64,000 nt of DNA from Hominenteromicrobium sp900549945 (GTDB taxonomy: Bacteria; Bacillota; Clostridia; Oscillospirales; Acutalibacteraceae), in contig CABRNK010000013.1 of assembly GCA_902472305.1 (NCBI GenBank), positions 14,763 to 78,762 on the forward strand, in the 5' to 3' direction. A program made the position numbers and the translations under genes. Shown here in pieces: positions 32,383 through 41,847 of this stretch (within the stretch, counting starts at the first letter, position 1; each line of letters begins with the position of its first letter). The notes beneath the pieces are model-generated. The model was not told the origin of the DNA, ran no database searches, and worked only from the letters and a program-made list of their open reading frames with translations.

Positions 32383-33459
32383 TCAGCGCAGCAGGTCCAA
32401 AAGCGCGATCGCCGCGCAGGCCTCCGCGACCGGGATCGCCCGCGGGACGATGCAGGGGTCGTGCCGCCCGTGAATCGTGAGCGGCGCCTCCTTTTTCTCC
32501 GCGAGATCGACGGTCTGCTGCGCCTGCCCGATCGACGGCGTGGGCTTCACGGCAATGCGGAACAGCACCGGCATGCCGGTCGTGATGCCGCCCAGAATGC
32601 CGCCCGCGTTGTTCGTGCGCGTGCGCACCGCGCCTTTAGCATCGTAATAGAACGGGTCGTTGTTTTCGCTGCCATGGAGAGCCGCCGCGCCGAAGCCCGC
32701 GCCGAACTCAACGCCCTTCACGGCCGGGATGCCGTAGAGGATCGAGGCGAGCACGTTTTCGACGCCGCCGAACATCGGGCTGCCGACGCCCGCCGGCATG
32801 CCGACCGCGGCGCACTCGATGACCCCGCCGACGCTGTCGGCCGCAAGCCGCGCACGCTCGATTTCGTCGCGCATTTTTTTCTCGGCCCCAGCGTCGCGCA
32901 CCGCGAAGAAGCGGGTGTTCAGCGCGTTCAGCTCCGCGGCCGAAACTGAAACCGGGTCAAACAGCGTGTCCGAAACGTTTCCGATGCGGCAGGCGTGCGC
33001 GCCGATCGTAACGCCGCGCCGCTCGAGGATCTGCCGGCAGACCGCGCCCGCGAACACGAGGCAGGCCGTCAGCCGCCCCGAAAAATGCCCGCCGCCGCGG
33101 ATATCGTTTGCGCCCTTGTAGCGCACTGCGGCCGTGTAATCGGCGTGGCCGGGCCGCGGGTGAATCCTCAAATCGGCGTAATCCTTTGAGCGCGTATTCG
33201 TGTTTTCGATAATCGCCGCGAGCGGCGCGCCGGTCGTCACCCCGTCCAAAAGGCCGGAGAGGATCTGCGGCTCGTCGGCCTCCCGCCGCGCCGTCGCGGT
33301 TTTATCCGTGCCCGGCGCGCGGCGCGCCATCTGCACGCGCACCGCGTCGGGGTCTATCTTCTCGTTCGGCGGGAGGTTGTCGAGCACAACGCCGATCGCC
33401 CCCGTATGGCTGCCGCCGAAAACGGACAGCCGGATGTTATTCCCCCATGTCGACGCCAT
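32383..33459 (-). CDS. aroC: Chorismate synthase
   Basis: 358 residues with the family signatures FGGSHTGAIG (residues 14-23), RPGHADYT and GGGHFSGRLTA near 120-135, and a C-terminal RHDPCIVPRA. It eliminates phosphate from EPSP using reduced FMN to form chorismate. Its 5' end overlaps aroA by 23 bases, indicating translational coupling. Start MASTWGNNI is the normal family start. Confidence 0.96.
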   Translation of the reverse strand: MASTWGNNIRLSVFGGSHTGAIGVVLDNLPPNEKIDPDAVRVQMARRAPGTDKTATARREADEPQILSGLLDGVTTGAPLAAIIENTNTRSKDYADLRIHPRPGHADYTAAVRYKGANDIRGGGHFSGRLTACLVFAGAVCRQILERRGVTIGAHACRIGNVSDTLFDPVSVSAAELNALNTRFFAVRDAGAEKKMRDEIERARLAADSVGGVIECAAVGMPAGVGSPMFGGVENVLASILYGIPAVKGVEFGAGFGAAALHGSENNDPFYYDAKGAVRTRTNNAGGILGGITTGMPVLFRIAVKPTPSIGQAQQTVDLAEKKEAPLTIHGRHDPCIVPRAIPVAEACAAIALLDLLR

Positions 33460-34723
33460 CGGCCTTTCCCCCTATCGCTCTGAAATCCCGGAAAAAGCCC
33501 GGGTAGGATTTACGGATGCTCTGCGCGTCCGTGACGGTCACGGTACAGTCGCACCCCGCGGCGGCGAGCGCCATCACGACGCGGTGGTCGTTGCAGCCCT
33601 CGGCCCTGCCGCCCAAAAGATGCGCCCTGCCGCGGACCACAAGCCCGTCCTCCGTGCTGCGCACATCCGCGCCGATCGCGGAGAGCGCCGCCTCCATCGC
33701 CGCCAGACGGTCGCTCTCCTTGATGCGCAGGCGCGCCGCGTTGTAAATGACGGTTTCGCCCGCGGCAAACGCGGCGGTCACGGCGAGCGCCGGCACCATG
33801 TCCGGAATCTGCTTCGCATCGATGCGGATGCCCCGCAGGCCGCGGAACGGCTCGCCCGCACGCGGGTTCTCCGCCGTGTACACGCCGCTTTTCTCCCGGA
33901 TCTCAAGGCCGAAGCGCCGCCAAAGCTCGACGCACGCCCGGTCGCCCTGCACGGAATCGGGCCGCAGGCTGCGCAGGGCGACCGGCCCGCCGCCGACCGC
34001 CGCCGCCGAAAGGAAGAACGCCGCCTGCGACCAGTCGCCCTCCACGCTGTACGACGGCGCGCGGTACGCCTGCCCGCCGGGCACCAGCCAGCCGCGCGGC
34101 GTCTCCCGCACCGAAATGCCGAAGCCGCGCAGCACCTCCACAGTCAGGTCGATGTAGCCCTTCGATTCGAGCGGCGCCGTCAGCACGATCTCCGAATCGC
34201 CGTGAAGCCGCGGCAGCGCAAAAAGCAGCCCCGTGATGAACTGCGAGCTGACGTTGCCCGGCAGGCGGTATTCGCCGCTTTGCAGCCGCCCGCGGATTTT
34301 GAGCGGCAGGCCGCCCGCCGTCTCCACCTGCACGCCGTGCTGCGGCAGAAGCGCCGTATAAACACCGATCGGGCGCTCCGGCAGCCGGCCCCGCCCGATA
34401 AACGCGGCCTCGATGCCGAGCGCGGCGAACACCGGGATCAGAAAGCGCAGCGTCGAGCCGGACTCGCCGCAGTCGACGACGGCGTGCGCCGGGCGCTCTC
34501 CGGGCGCCACCCGCACAACGCCGTTTTCAAACGAAACCCCGGCGCCCAGCGCGCGGATGCCGGCGAGCGTCGCGTGCATGTCGGCGCTCGCATCGACCGG
34601 CGACACGGTGCACGGTGCGCCGCAAAGCGCGGCACAGAGCAGCGCGCGGTGCGCTGCGCTCTTGCTCGGCGGAATCTGCACGCCGCCCGCAACGCGTGCC
34701 GGGCGGTAGATCACTTCGGCCAT
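33437..34723 (-). CDS. aroA: 3-phosphoshikimate 1-carboxyvinyltransferase (EPSP synthase)
   Basis: 428 residues with PPSKSAAHRALL (residues 18-29, shikimate-3-phosphate site), GESGSTLRFLIP near 87, and DGCNDHRVVMALA-like C-terminal block (EGCNDHRVVMALA). It transfers enolpyruvyl from PEP to shikimate-3-phosphate. The PEP-site segment and glyphosate class cannot be settled by eye. AAGGGATGG precedes the ATG. It overlaps aroC by 23 bases. Confidence 0.95.
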   Translation of the reverse strand: MAEVIYRPARVAGGVQIPPSKSAAHRALLCAALCGAPCTVSPVDASADMHATLAGIRALGAGVSFENGVVRVAPGERPAHAVVDCGESGSTLRFLIPVFAALGIEAAFIGRGRLPERPIGVYTALLPQHGVQVETAGGLPLKIRGRLQSGEYRLPGNVSSQFITGLLFALPRLHGDSEIVLTAPLESKGYIDLTVEVLRGFGISVRETPRGWLVPGGQAYRAPSYSVEGDWSQAAFFLSAAAVGGGPVALRSLRPDSVQGDRACVELWRRFGLEIREKSGVYTAENPRAGEPFRGLRGIRIDAKQIPDMVPALAVTAAFAAGETVIYNAARLRIKESDRLAAMEAALSAIGADVRSTEDGLVVRGRAHLLGGRAEGCNDHRVVMALAAAGCDCTVTVTDAQSIRKSYPGFFRDFRAIGGKADGVDMGE

Positions 34724-34753
34724 TTTTATCCATCCCTTCCGCGGAATCCGCGC

Positions 34754-35830
34754 TTATTTCTTTCTCCGGTTCTGCTCCGCCGCAATTTTATAGCGGAGCA
34801 CAAGATAACTCCGGTCAATCGGGTGGATCACGCAGTCGCCGATCGTTTTTAACAGGATGAGGTTCAGCGTTTTGCCGAAGCTCTTTTTGTCGAGCGCCGT
34901 CGCCTCGACGATCTCGGCAAAGTCGAAGCCGCTCTTCACCGGCAGGCCGTAGCTCTCGAGCACGCGGCGGATGCGCGCCGCCGTGCCCATTTCTGTGATA
35001 CCGAGGCTCTCGCCGACCTCGGCCGCCATCACCATGCCGATCGCAACCGCACGGCCGTGCGAAAGCCCGGAAAAGCCGGTCAGCTTCTCGAGCGCGTGGC
35101 CGAAGGTGTGGCCGAAATTCAGGATCATGCGGCGGCCCTTGTCGGCCGTGTCCTCCTCGACGAGCACCTTTTTGCAGGCGATGCAGTGGCCGATCGCCGC
35201 CTCCATGCGGTCGATGATCTCGCCGTTTTCGAGCTTTTCAAACAGAGCGGCGTCCATGATGCAGCCGTATTTGATGACCTCGCCCATGCCATCCGTAAAA
35301 TAATGCTCGGGCAGCGTGCGCAGCGTTTCCGGGTCTGCCACGACAAGCCGCGGCTGGTGGAACGCGCCGACGAGGTTCTTGCCGAACGGCAGGTCTACGC
35401 CGGTCTTGCCGCCGACGCTCGCATCGACCTGCGCGAGCAGCGAGGTCGGCACCTGCACGAAATCGATGCCGCGCAGAAACGTCGCCGCCGCAAAGCCGCC
35501 CATGTCGCCCGCAACGCCGCCGCCGAGCGTGACGATGAAGTCGGCGCGCGTGAAGCCGTTTTCCGAAAGCGCCTCGTACATCTGCATGACGGTCGAAAGC
35601 TGCTTGTTCGGCTCGCCGGCCTCGAACACGAAACTCGAAACGCGGAAGCCCGCCTCCGAAAGCGATTTTGCGAGGCGCTCGCCGTAGATCGGGAACACGT
35701 TTGTCTCACTGATAATCATCGCCTTGCTCCCCGCCTTGAACAGGGGCTTCAAAAGCGCGCCGGTACGGCCGAGCGCGCCGCTCTCCACGACGACGTCGTA
35801 CGGTTTATCTGTGGAAATCGTAATGACCAT
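34754..35830 (-). CDS. aroB: 3-dehydroquinate synthase
   Basis: 358 residues with TLGGGVAGDMGGFAAATFLRG near residue 100 (NAD site), SVGGKTGVDLPFGKNLVGAFHQP, and the zinc ligands in NFGHTFGHALE and LSHGRAVAIGM. It cyclises DAHP to 3-dehydroquinate. The ATG at 35830 overlaps the tyrA stop by one base (TAATG). AAGGAG is inside tyrA. No aroQ/aroD (dehydroquinate dehydratase) is seen in the window. Confidence 0.96.
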   Translation of the reverse strand: MVITISTDKPYDVVVESGALGRTGALLKPLFKAGSKAMIISETNVFPIYGERLAKSLSEAGFRVSSFVFEAGEPNKQLSTVMQMYEALSENGFTRADFIVTLGGGVAGDMGGFAAATFLRGIDFVQVPTSLLAQVDASVGGKTGVDLPFGKNLVGAFHQPRLVVADPETLRTLPEHYFTDGMGEVIKYGCIMDAALFEKLENGEIIDRMEAAIGHCIACKKVLVEEDTADKGRRMILNFGHTFGHALEKLTGFSGLSHGRAVAIGMVMAAEVGESLGITEMGTAARIRRVLESYGLPVKSGFDFAEIVEATALDKKSFGKTLNLILLKTIGDCVIHPIDRSYLVLRYKIAAEQNRRKK

Positions 35831-36657
35831 TATCCGAATTTCTCCTTTTTTTCGCGCGCCGCCGAAAGGAGCGCCACGGTTTTTTCCCGGTCGCCGCGCG
35901 CGACGGCGTCCCGTATATCCTCGATGTTGCGGATCAGCTCCGAAAGCTCGTCCGTCAGCTCCTCCCGGTTCGAGAGGAACAGGTCGGCCCACAGTTCCGC
36001 GTTGATCCGCGCCACGCGGGAAACATCCCGGTAGCTGCCGGCGGAAAAACCGCCGTGCATCGCGCAGCGCGGGCTCATCACATACGCGCAGGCCAGCACA
36101 TGCGGCACCTGTGAGGTGTAGGCAATCATGCGGTCGTGCTTCTGCGCCGTGCAGCACTGGATCGTGCCAAAACCCATCGCCTCGGCAAGGCCGGCGAGCG
36201 TCTGCACAGCCGCCTGCGGCGCTTCACCCGGCACGAGGATGTACGAGGCGTTGTAGAAAAGCCCCGCATCGCTCGCCTCAAAGCCGCTCAGCTCCTTGCC
36301 CGCCATCGGGTGCCCGCCCACGTAGATAAAGCCGTGCGCGGCCGCAAGCGCCGAAAGCCTGCCGCACACGCCGCCCTTGATGCCGCAGACGTCCGTCACA
36401 ATGCAGCCGGGCTTGAAGCGCGCGGCGTTTTCGCCGACGAACGCGACCGCGTCCTCCGGGTACAGGCAGACGTAGACGACGTCCGCATTATGGAGCGCCG
36501 CCGTGCTGCCGATGCGGTCGATCGCACCGAGGGAGAGCGCGTCCAAAAGGACGTTTTCGTCGCGGTCAAGGCCGATGACCGTATGCGCCGTATTGGCCTT
36601 GAGCGCCTTTGCGATGGACCCGCCGATGAGGCCGAGCCCGAGGATTGCGATCTGCAT
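35830..36657 (-). CDS. tyrA: Prephenate dehydrogenase
   Basis: 275 residues, typical of a monofunctional TyrA. NAD-binding GLGLIGGSIAKALK is at residues 6-19. HPMAGKELSGFEA near 120 and TSQVPHVLA near 185 carry catalytic and substrate residues. It oxidatively decarboxylates prephenate to 4-hydroxyphenylpyruvate for tyrosine. No ACT domain is attached, so feedback may act mainly through the aroF leader. Start at 36657 behind AAGGAAGG; the stop overlaps aroB. Confidence 0.94.
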   Translation of the reverse strand: MQIAILGLGLIGGSIAKALKANTAHTVIGLDRDENVLLDALSLGAIDRIGSTAALHNADVVYVCLYPEDAVAFVGENAARFKPGCIVTDVCGIKGGVCGRLSALAAAHGFIYVGGHPMAGKELSGFEASDAGLFYNASYILVPGEAPQAAVQTLAGLAEAMGFGTIQCCTAQKHDRMIAYTSQVPHVLACAYVMSPRCAMHGGFSAGSYRDVSRVARINAELWADLFLSNREELTDELSELIRNIEDIRDAVARGDREKTVALLSAAREKKEKFG

Positions 36658-36714
36658 GAAAATCAACCTTCCTTTTGGCGGGCGCCGCTGCCCGCAGCGC
36701 CCGGGAATTCCGGC

Positions 36715-37728
36715 TTACAGGCCCCTGACCGTCTCGGAAACGGCGCGCACCTTTTTCGCGAGCACGTCGAATTGGTCGGGCGTCAGCGACTGCGCGCCGT
36801 CGCACAGCGCGCGGCTCGGGTCGTTGTGCACCTCGATGATGAGGCCGTCCGCGCCGACGGCCGCCGCGGCCACCGCAAGCGGCTCCACAAGCCAGTTGAT
36901 GCCGCTCGCGTGGCTCGGATCGACGACGACCGGCAGGTGCGAGAGGCGCTTCAAAATCGGCACAGCCGAAATATCAAGCGTGTTGCGCGTGAACGTCTCA
37001 TACGTGCGGATGCCGCGCTCGCAGAGGATGACGCGCTCGTTGCCGCCGGCCATGATGTACTCGGCGCTCATCAGAAGCTCCTCGATCGTATTCGCGAGGC
37101 CGCGCTTTAAGAGGATCGGCTTATCCGTGCGGCCGAGCGCCTTCAAAAGCTCGAAATTCTGCATGTTGCGCGCGCCAACCTGAATCACATCGACGTCCTC
37201 GAACAGGTCGAGATGGCTCGTGCTCATGATCTCTGTCACGATCGGCAGGCCGGTTTCCCGTCTGGCCTCCTTCAGAAGCTCGAGGCCCTCGGCCTTGAGG
37301 CCCTGAAACGCATACGGCGAGGTGCGCGGCTTGAACGCGCCGCCGCGCAGAAACGCAGCGCCCGCCGCCTTGACGCGCGCGGCGACCGCGCAGATCTGCT
37401 CTTCGCTCTCCACGGAGCACGGGCCGGCGATCAGCGCGAGGCTGCCGTCACCGATCTTCTGCCCGCCCGGCAGCTCGACAATCGTGTTATCCGGGTGAAA
37501 CTTGCGGTTCGCCTTTTTGTACGGCTCCTGCACGCGCTTGACGCTCTCGACGATGTCCTGCGCGGCGATGTACTCGCCGTCAACGGCGGCGGTATCGCCG
37601 AGCAGGCCGAGCACGGTGGAATGCGTGCCGACCCAGGTGTTCACGGTCACGCCGTAGCGCTCGGTGAGCATATCGACAAAGCTGTGTACCTGTTCCTCGC
37701 TGCGGTTGGATTTTAAGACGATGATCAT
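36715..37728 (-). CDS. aroF: 3-deoxy-7-phosphoheptulonate synthase (DAHP synthase, type I beta)
   Basis: 337 residues. The N-terminal ~70 residues form the ferredoxin-like regulatory domain (MIIVLKSNRSEEQVHSFVDML). The KDO8P/DAHP-synthase barrel follows, with AGPCSVESEEQI near residue 117, GGAFKPRTSPYAFQG near 150, LLKRGLANTIEELL near 220 and VDPSHASG near 275. It condenses PEP and erythrose-4-phosphate, the first pathway step. AAAGGAAAGG precedes the start. A 310-base leader with a Phe/Tyr-rich frame and a terminator just before the gene suggests attenuation. Confidence 0.95.
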   Translation of the reverse strand: MIIVLKSNRSEEQVHSFVDMLTERYGVTVNTWVGTHSTVLGLLGDTAAVDGEYIAAQDIVESVKRVQEPYKKANRKFHPDNTIVELPGGQKIGDGSLALIAGPCSVESEEQICAVAARVKAAGAAFLRGGAFKPRTSPYAFQGLKAEGLELLKEARRETGLPIVTEIMSTSHLDLFEDVDVIQVGARNMQNFELLKALGRTDKPILLKRGLANTIEELLMSAEYIMAGGNERVILCERGIRTYETFTRNTLDISAVPILKRLSHLPVVVDPSHASGINWLVEPLAVAAAAVGADGLIIEVHNDPSRALCDGAQSLTPDQFDVLAKKVRAVSETVRGL

Positions 37729-37791
37729 GGTGGTTTCCCTTTCCTTTCTTTGCCGCGGGCCCGGGGCCCTGCCGCAGGCCGCACGGCCCAC

Positions 37792-37822
37792 AAAAAAAGC
37801 GGAGCCCCTGACGGCTCCGCTC
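37792..37822 (-). terminator. Leader terminator (attenuator) of the aroF operon
   Basis: Minus strand: GCGGAGCC, short loop, GGGCTCCGC, then seven T, ending 64 bases before the aroF start. It lies after the promoter and before the gene. The early leader segment GCTCCGCTT (37974-37982) repeats the 3' arm and can pair with the 5' arm AGCGGAGC, giving an anti-terminator. Confidence 0.8.
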
Positions 37823-37854
37823 TGGCATTTTGCTTGAAGTTGCAGAATATCCGA

Positions 37855-37986
37855 TCAGCGCGCGAAAGCTGCGCGCACCGCCGGAAAAGCGTCACCCGGG
37901 TTATTCACATACGACGAAAAGCACACGCTGAAAAATCGTGTGCTGCTATACTTTGTAAATCGTCTTGTGAATAAAGCGGAGCGCAT
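37855..37986 (-). CDS. Candidate Phe/Tyr-rich leader peptide of the aroF operon
   Basis: A 43-residue frame starts ATG at 37986 behind GAAGGATGG and ends TGA at 37855, inside the aroF leader. It contains seven Phe and two Tyr, including FTRRFTKY near the start and RFFSVCF in the middle. An AGCACACG/CGTGTGCT hairpin spans the FF codons. The composition and its place between promoter and terminator are those of an attenuation leader peptide sensing charged tRNA-Phe/Tyr. No T-box consensus was seen. Confidence 0.6.
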   Translation of the reverse strand: MRSALFTRRFTKYSSTRFFSVCFSSYVNNPGDAFPAVRAAFAR

Positions 37987-38048
37987 ACCTGTTGCCATCC
38001 TTCACAGTTTTTCCGCCGCCCGCCGGCGCGGAAGAACTTAATGGTAAA

Positions 38049-38077
38049 AGTTTACCCCCAGCCGCGCGATTTGTCAA
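38049..38077 (-). promoter_or_regulatory. Promoter of the aroF operon, overlapping the aroK stop
   Basis: TTGACA (38072-38077), 17 bases, TAAACT (38049-38054) on the minus strand. The aroK TGA (38074-38076) is part of the -35 hexamer. Confidence 0.8.
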
Positions 38078-38712
38078 GCGTTTTCTTGCGGCTGTGCCGG
38101 GCGCCGCCTGCGGCGCCGCTTCCGGCGGCGCTTTTCCTTCACCGGCGCGCCCCCCTGCGGCTGCGCGGCGCGCTTCGGCAGCTCGACGCCGCGCAGCGCG
38201 CAGATGCGGCGCACCACGACGACCGTCGGCGCGCCGGCGTCCACGACGACATCGGCACTCTCAAGGTACTGCGGTCGCCGCTCCGAAAGCAGCCGCTCAA
38301 TGACCGCCCGGCGGTCCGGCACCTGCAAAAGCGGGCGGCGCCTGTCGTTTTTCAGCCTCTCCTGCAAGGCCGCGAGCGGCACGTCGAGAAAATAGACCGT
38401 GCCGCCGCCCGCGTGAAACGCCTCCACATTTTCCGGGCGCATCAGCGTGCCGCCGCCGGTCGCGACCACGTAATCCGCACGCGCCGAAAGTGCGCGCACC
38501 GTTTCGGTCTCGAGCGCGCGGAAATGCGCCTCGCCGAACCTGTCGAAGATCTCGCGAACCTTGAGCCCCGTTTTTTCCTCGATGTACCGGTCCATATCGA
38601 CGAATTTCATGCCGAGCGCCGCGGCGAGCCTGCGGCCGATCGTCGATTTGCCGCTGCCCATAAAGCCCGAAAGCACGATATTGCCGCGCGGGCGCTCCCT
38701 ATCCGTTCCCAA
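38074..38712 (-). CDS. aroK: Shikimate kinase with basic C-terminal tail
   Basis: 212 residues, longer than the ~170 usual. Walker A GFMGSGKST (residues 17-25), shikimate-binding DMDRYIEEKTG, GGGTLM near 87 and the lid RRPLLQ near 125 are present. The extra ~35 C-terminal residues are strongly basic (KRAAQPQGG, then an Arg/Lys run) and unlike the enzyme core. The tail may bind nucleic acid or membrane, or be an artefact of end drift. It phosphorylates shikimate with ATP. It follows aroE by 36 bases. Confidence 0.93.
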   Translation of the reverse strand: MGTDRERPRGNIVLSGFMGSGKSTIGRRLAAALGMKFVDMDRYIEEKTGLKVREIFDRFGEAHFRALETETVRALSARADYVVATGGGTLMRPENVEAFHAGGGTVYFLDVPLAALQERLKNDRRRPLLQVPDRRAVIERLLSERRPQYLESADVVVDAGAPTVVVVRRICALRGVELPKRAAQPQGGAPVKEKRRRKRRRRRRPAQPQENA

Positions 38713-38748
38713 TCCTCATCTTCCTTTCCCGATGCCGCCAGCCGGCAT

Positions 38749-39615
38749 TTAAGCGAACAGCCGCTTTGTCTCGGCCTCGGCGTCGAGAATCAGCCGCTCG
38801 ACGTCGCCGTCTGCAAACCGCGCGCCGTACCAGATTTCGTGCGCCGCCACGGCCTGACACACCAGCATGCCCATGCCGCCGACAGTTTTTAGCCCAAGGC
38901 GCCCGGCCGTGCGCAGAAATTCCGTCTCGCCGGGGTTATACACGGCGTCGAACGCCGCGCCGCAGCGGGCGAGCACACTTTCGCCGACGATGCTTTTCCC
39001 CGCGTTCGGATACATGCCGACGCTCGTCGCATTGAGCGCGAGGCTGTAGCGGCAGCACTCGCTTTCAAGCGCCGCATAGTGCAAAACGCGGAACACGCCC
39101 TTTTTCCCGAGCCGCCTGCACAGCGCGGAAATCTCGTCCACGAGCGCGCGGGCCTTTTCCATCGACTCCGCCCGGCAGGCAAAATCGATCTGCGGCGCGT
39201 CGGCGGAGAGCACGGCCTCAAACGCCACGGCGCGCGCCGCGCCCCCGCGCCCAAGGATCAGAAGCCGGCCTGAAAAATCCAGTCCGCAGCGCCGCAGGGC
39301 CTTTTCGCAGCCGACGCCGTCCGTCGTGTAGCCCGTCATGCGGCCGCTTTCATTTTTGACCGTGTTGACGGAGCCGAACAGCGCCGCCTTTTCATCCACC
39401 GCGTCGAGAAACGGCAAAATCGCGCTCTTGTGCGGAATCGTGATGTTAAAGCCCGAGAGCGCGCGCAGCGCCGGAAGCTGCGCCGAAAGCACGGGCACGT
39501 CCAGCACGTCGTACGCCGGCGAAAGGCCGGAAAGCGCGAAGAGGCGCGCGTGAATAAACGGCGACATTGTGTGGCCGATGGGGTGCCCGATCACGGCAAA
39601 GCGGGAAATATCCAT
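38749..39615 (-). CDS. aroE: Shikimate dehydrogenase
   Basis: 288 residues. Substrate motifs VIGHPIGHTMSPFIH (residues 7-21) and FNITIPHK near 62, with catalytic Lys and a later Asp in YTTDGVG; NADP-type loop LILGRGGAARAVAFE near 125; C-terminal GMGMLVCQAV. It reduces 3-dehydroshikimate. Start at 39615 matches the family; AAAGGAT lies upstream. It is first of the aroE-aroK pair, upstream of the attenuated aroF operon. Confidence 0.94.
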   Translation of the reverse strand: MDISRFAVIGHPIGHTMSPFIHARLFALSGLSPAYDVLDVPVLSAQLPALRALSGFNITIPHKSAILPFLDAVDEKAALFGSVNTVKNESGRMTGYTTDGVGCEKALRRCGLDFSGRLLILGRGGAARAVAFEAVLSADAPQIDFACRAESMEKARALVDEISALCRRLGKKGVFRVLHYAALESECCRYSLALNATSVGMYPNAGKSIVGESVLARCGAAFDAVYNPGETEFLRTAGRLGLKTVGGMGMLVCQAVAAHEIWYGARFADGDVERLILDAEAETKRLFA

Positions 39616-39788
39616 CTGCGGGTATCCTTTCCGGCACGGAAAAAATTTGCAATTGCATATTGACAAACAATCCGTGCATCAATACAATGTAGGTAAAGTA
39701 CATCCCGATTGTATCACGCCTGCGGCATTTTGTCCATACGGCAGGTGGGTGGTACTTGAACTATATTATGATATAGGAGGAAAATGAA

Positions 39789-40016
39789 ATGGTTCTGGAG
39801 AAAGTCATTGAAATTCTTGCGGATCAGCTCAGCGTCGACCCGGCAATCATCAACGAGGATTCCAATCTCGTCGATGATCTGGATGCGGACTCCCTCGCCG
39901 TTATCGATCTGATCATGTGCATTGAGGATGAGTTCAAGATTGAAGTTCCCGACAGCGAAGTCGAGAACCTCAAGACTGTCGGCGCGATCGTGCAGTTCAT
40001 CGAAGACCATCAGTAA
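39789..40016 (+). CDS. acpP: Acyl carrier protein
   Basis: 75 residues, acidic, four-helix ACP fold. The phosphopantetheine attachment serine is in DLDADSLAVIDL near residue 36. It carries growing acyl chains in fatty acid synthesis; no other fab genes are adjacent, so it could also serve a specialised pathway. TAGGAGG precedes the start. A hairpin (GGGCGGGCAG / CTGTCCGCCC) follows the stop at about 40033-40055. Confidence 0.95.
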   Translation: MVLEKVIEILADQLSVDPAIINEDSNLVDDLDADSLAVIDLIMCIEDEFKIEVPDSEVENLKTVGAIVQFIEDHQ

Positions 40017-40172
40017 TGCTTTCAGCATAACCCGGGGCGGGCAGCGCAGGCTGTCCGCCCTTCGCTTTCTGCGCATGCGGGCGGAAAAACCGGCGCGGCG
40101 GCGCGGATTTCCCTTGCTTTTCCCGCCCGCATTCGCTATAATAAGCACAGCACCTCGAAAGGATTGATTTCT

Positions 40173-41612
<1,440 letters not shown>

Positions 41613-41745
41613 TTTTCCCCGCGGGGCACCGGCGCGATAGAGAAAACGAACCTACGGGGCTGCCGGAACTTGCCGGCGGCCCCGTTTTGCGCTTCTGTGC
41701 GCCATTGTGCTGCAAAAAGTATCAGAATTTTTTACAGAAAAGGGC

Positions 41746-41774
41746 TTTACATTTCCCCGCGGATGGGCTAAAAT
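41746..41774 (+). promoter_or_regulatory. Promoter of the 41848-43900 operon
   Basis: TTTACA (41746-41751), 17 bases, TAAAAT (41769-41774). Confidence 0.7.
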
Positions 41775-41847
41775 GTAGATGCAATATTAACTTACGGCGG
41801 ATTTCTGCCCCTTGGAAATCCGTGGAAGAATTAGGAGGAGAAATCCA

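Noticed and set aside
37730..38040. T-box riboswitch before aroF
   Set aside because: I could not find the conserved T-box antiterminator sequence or specifier layout; the Phe/Tyr-rich frame explains the region better.
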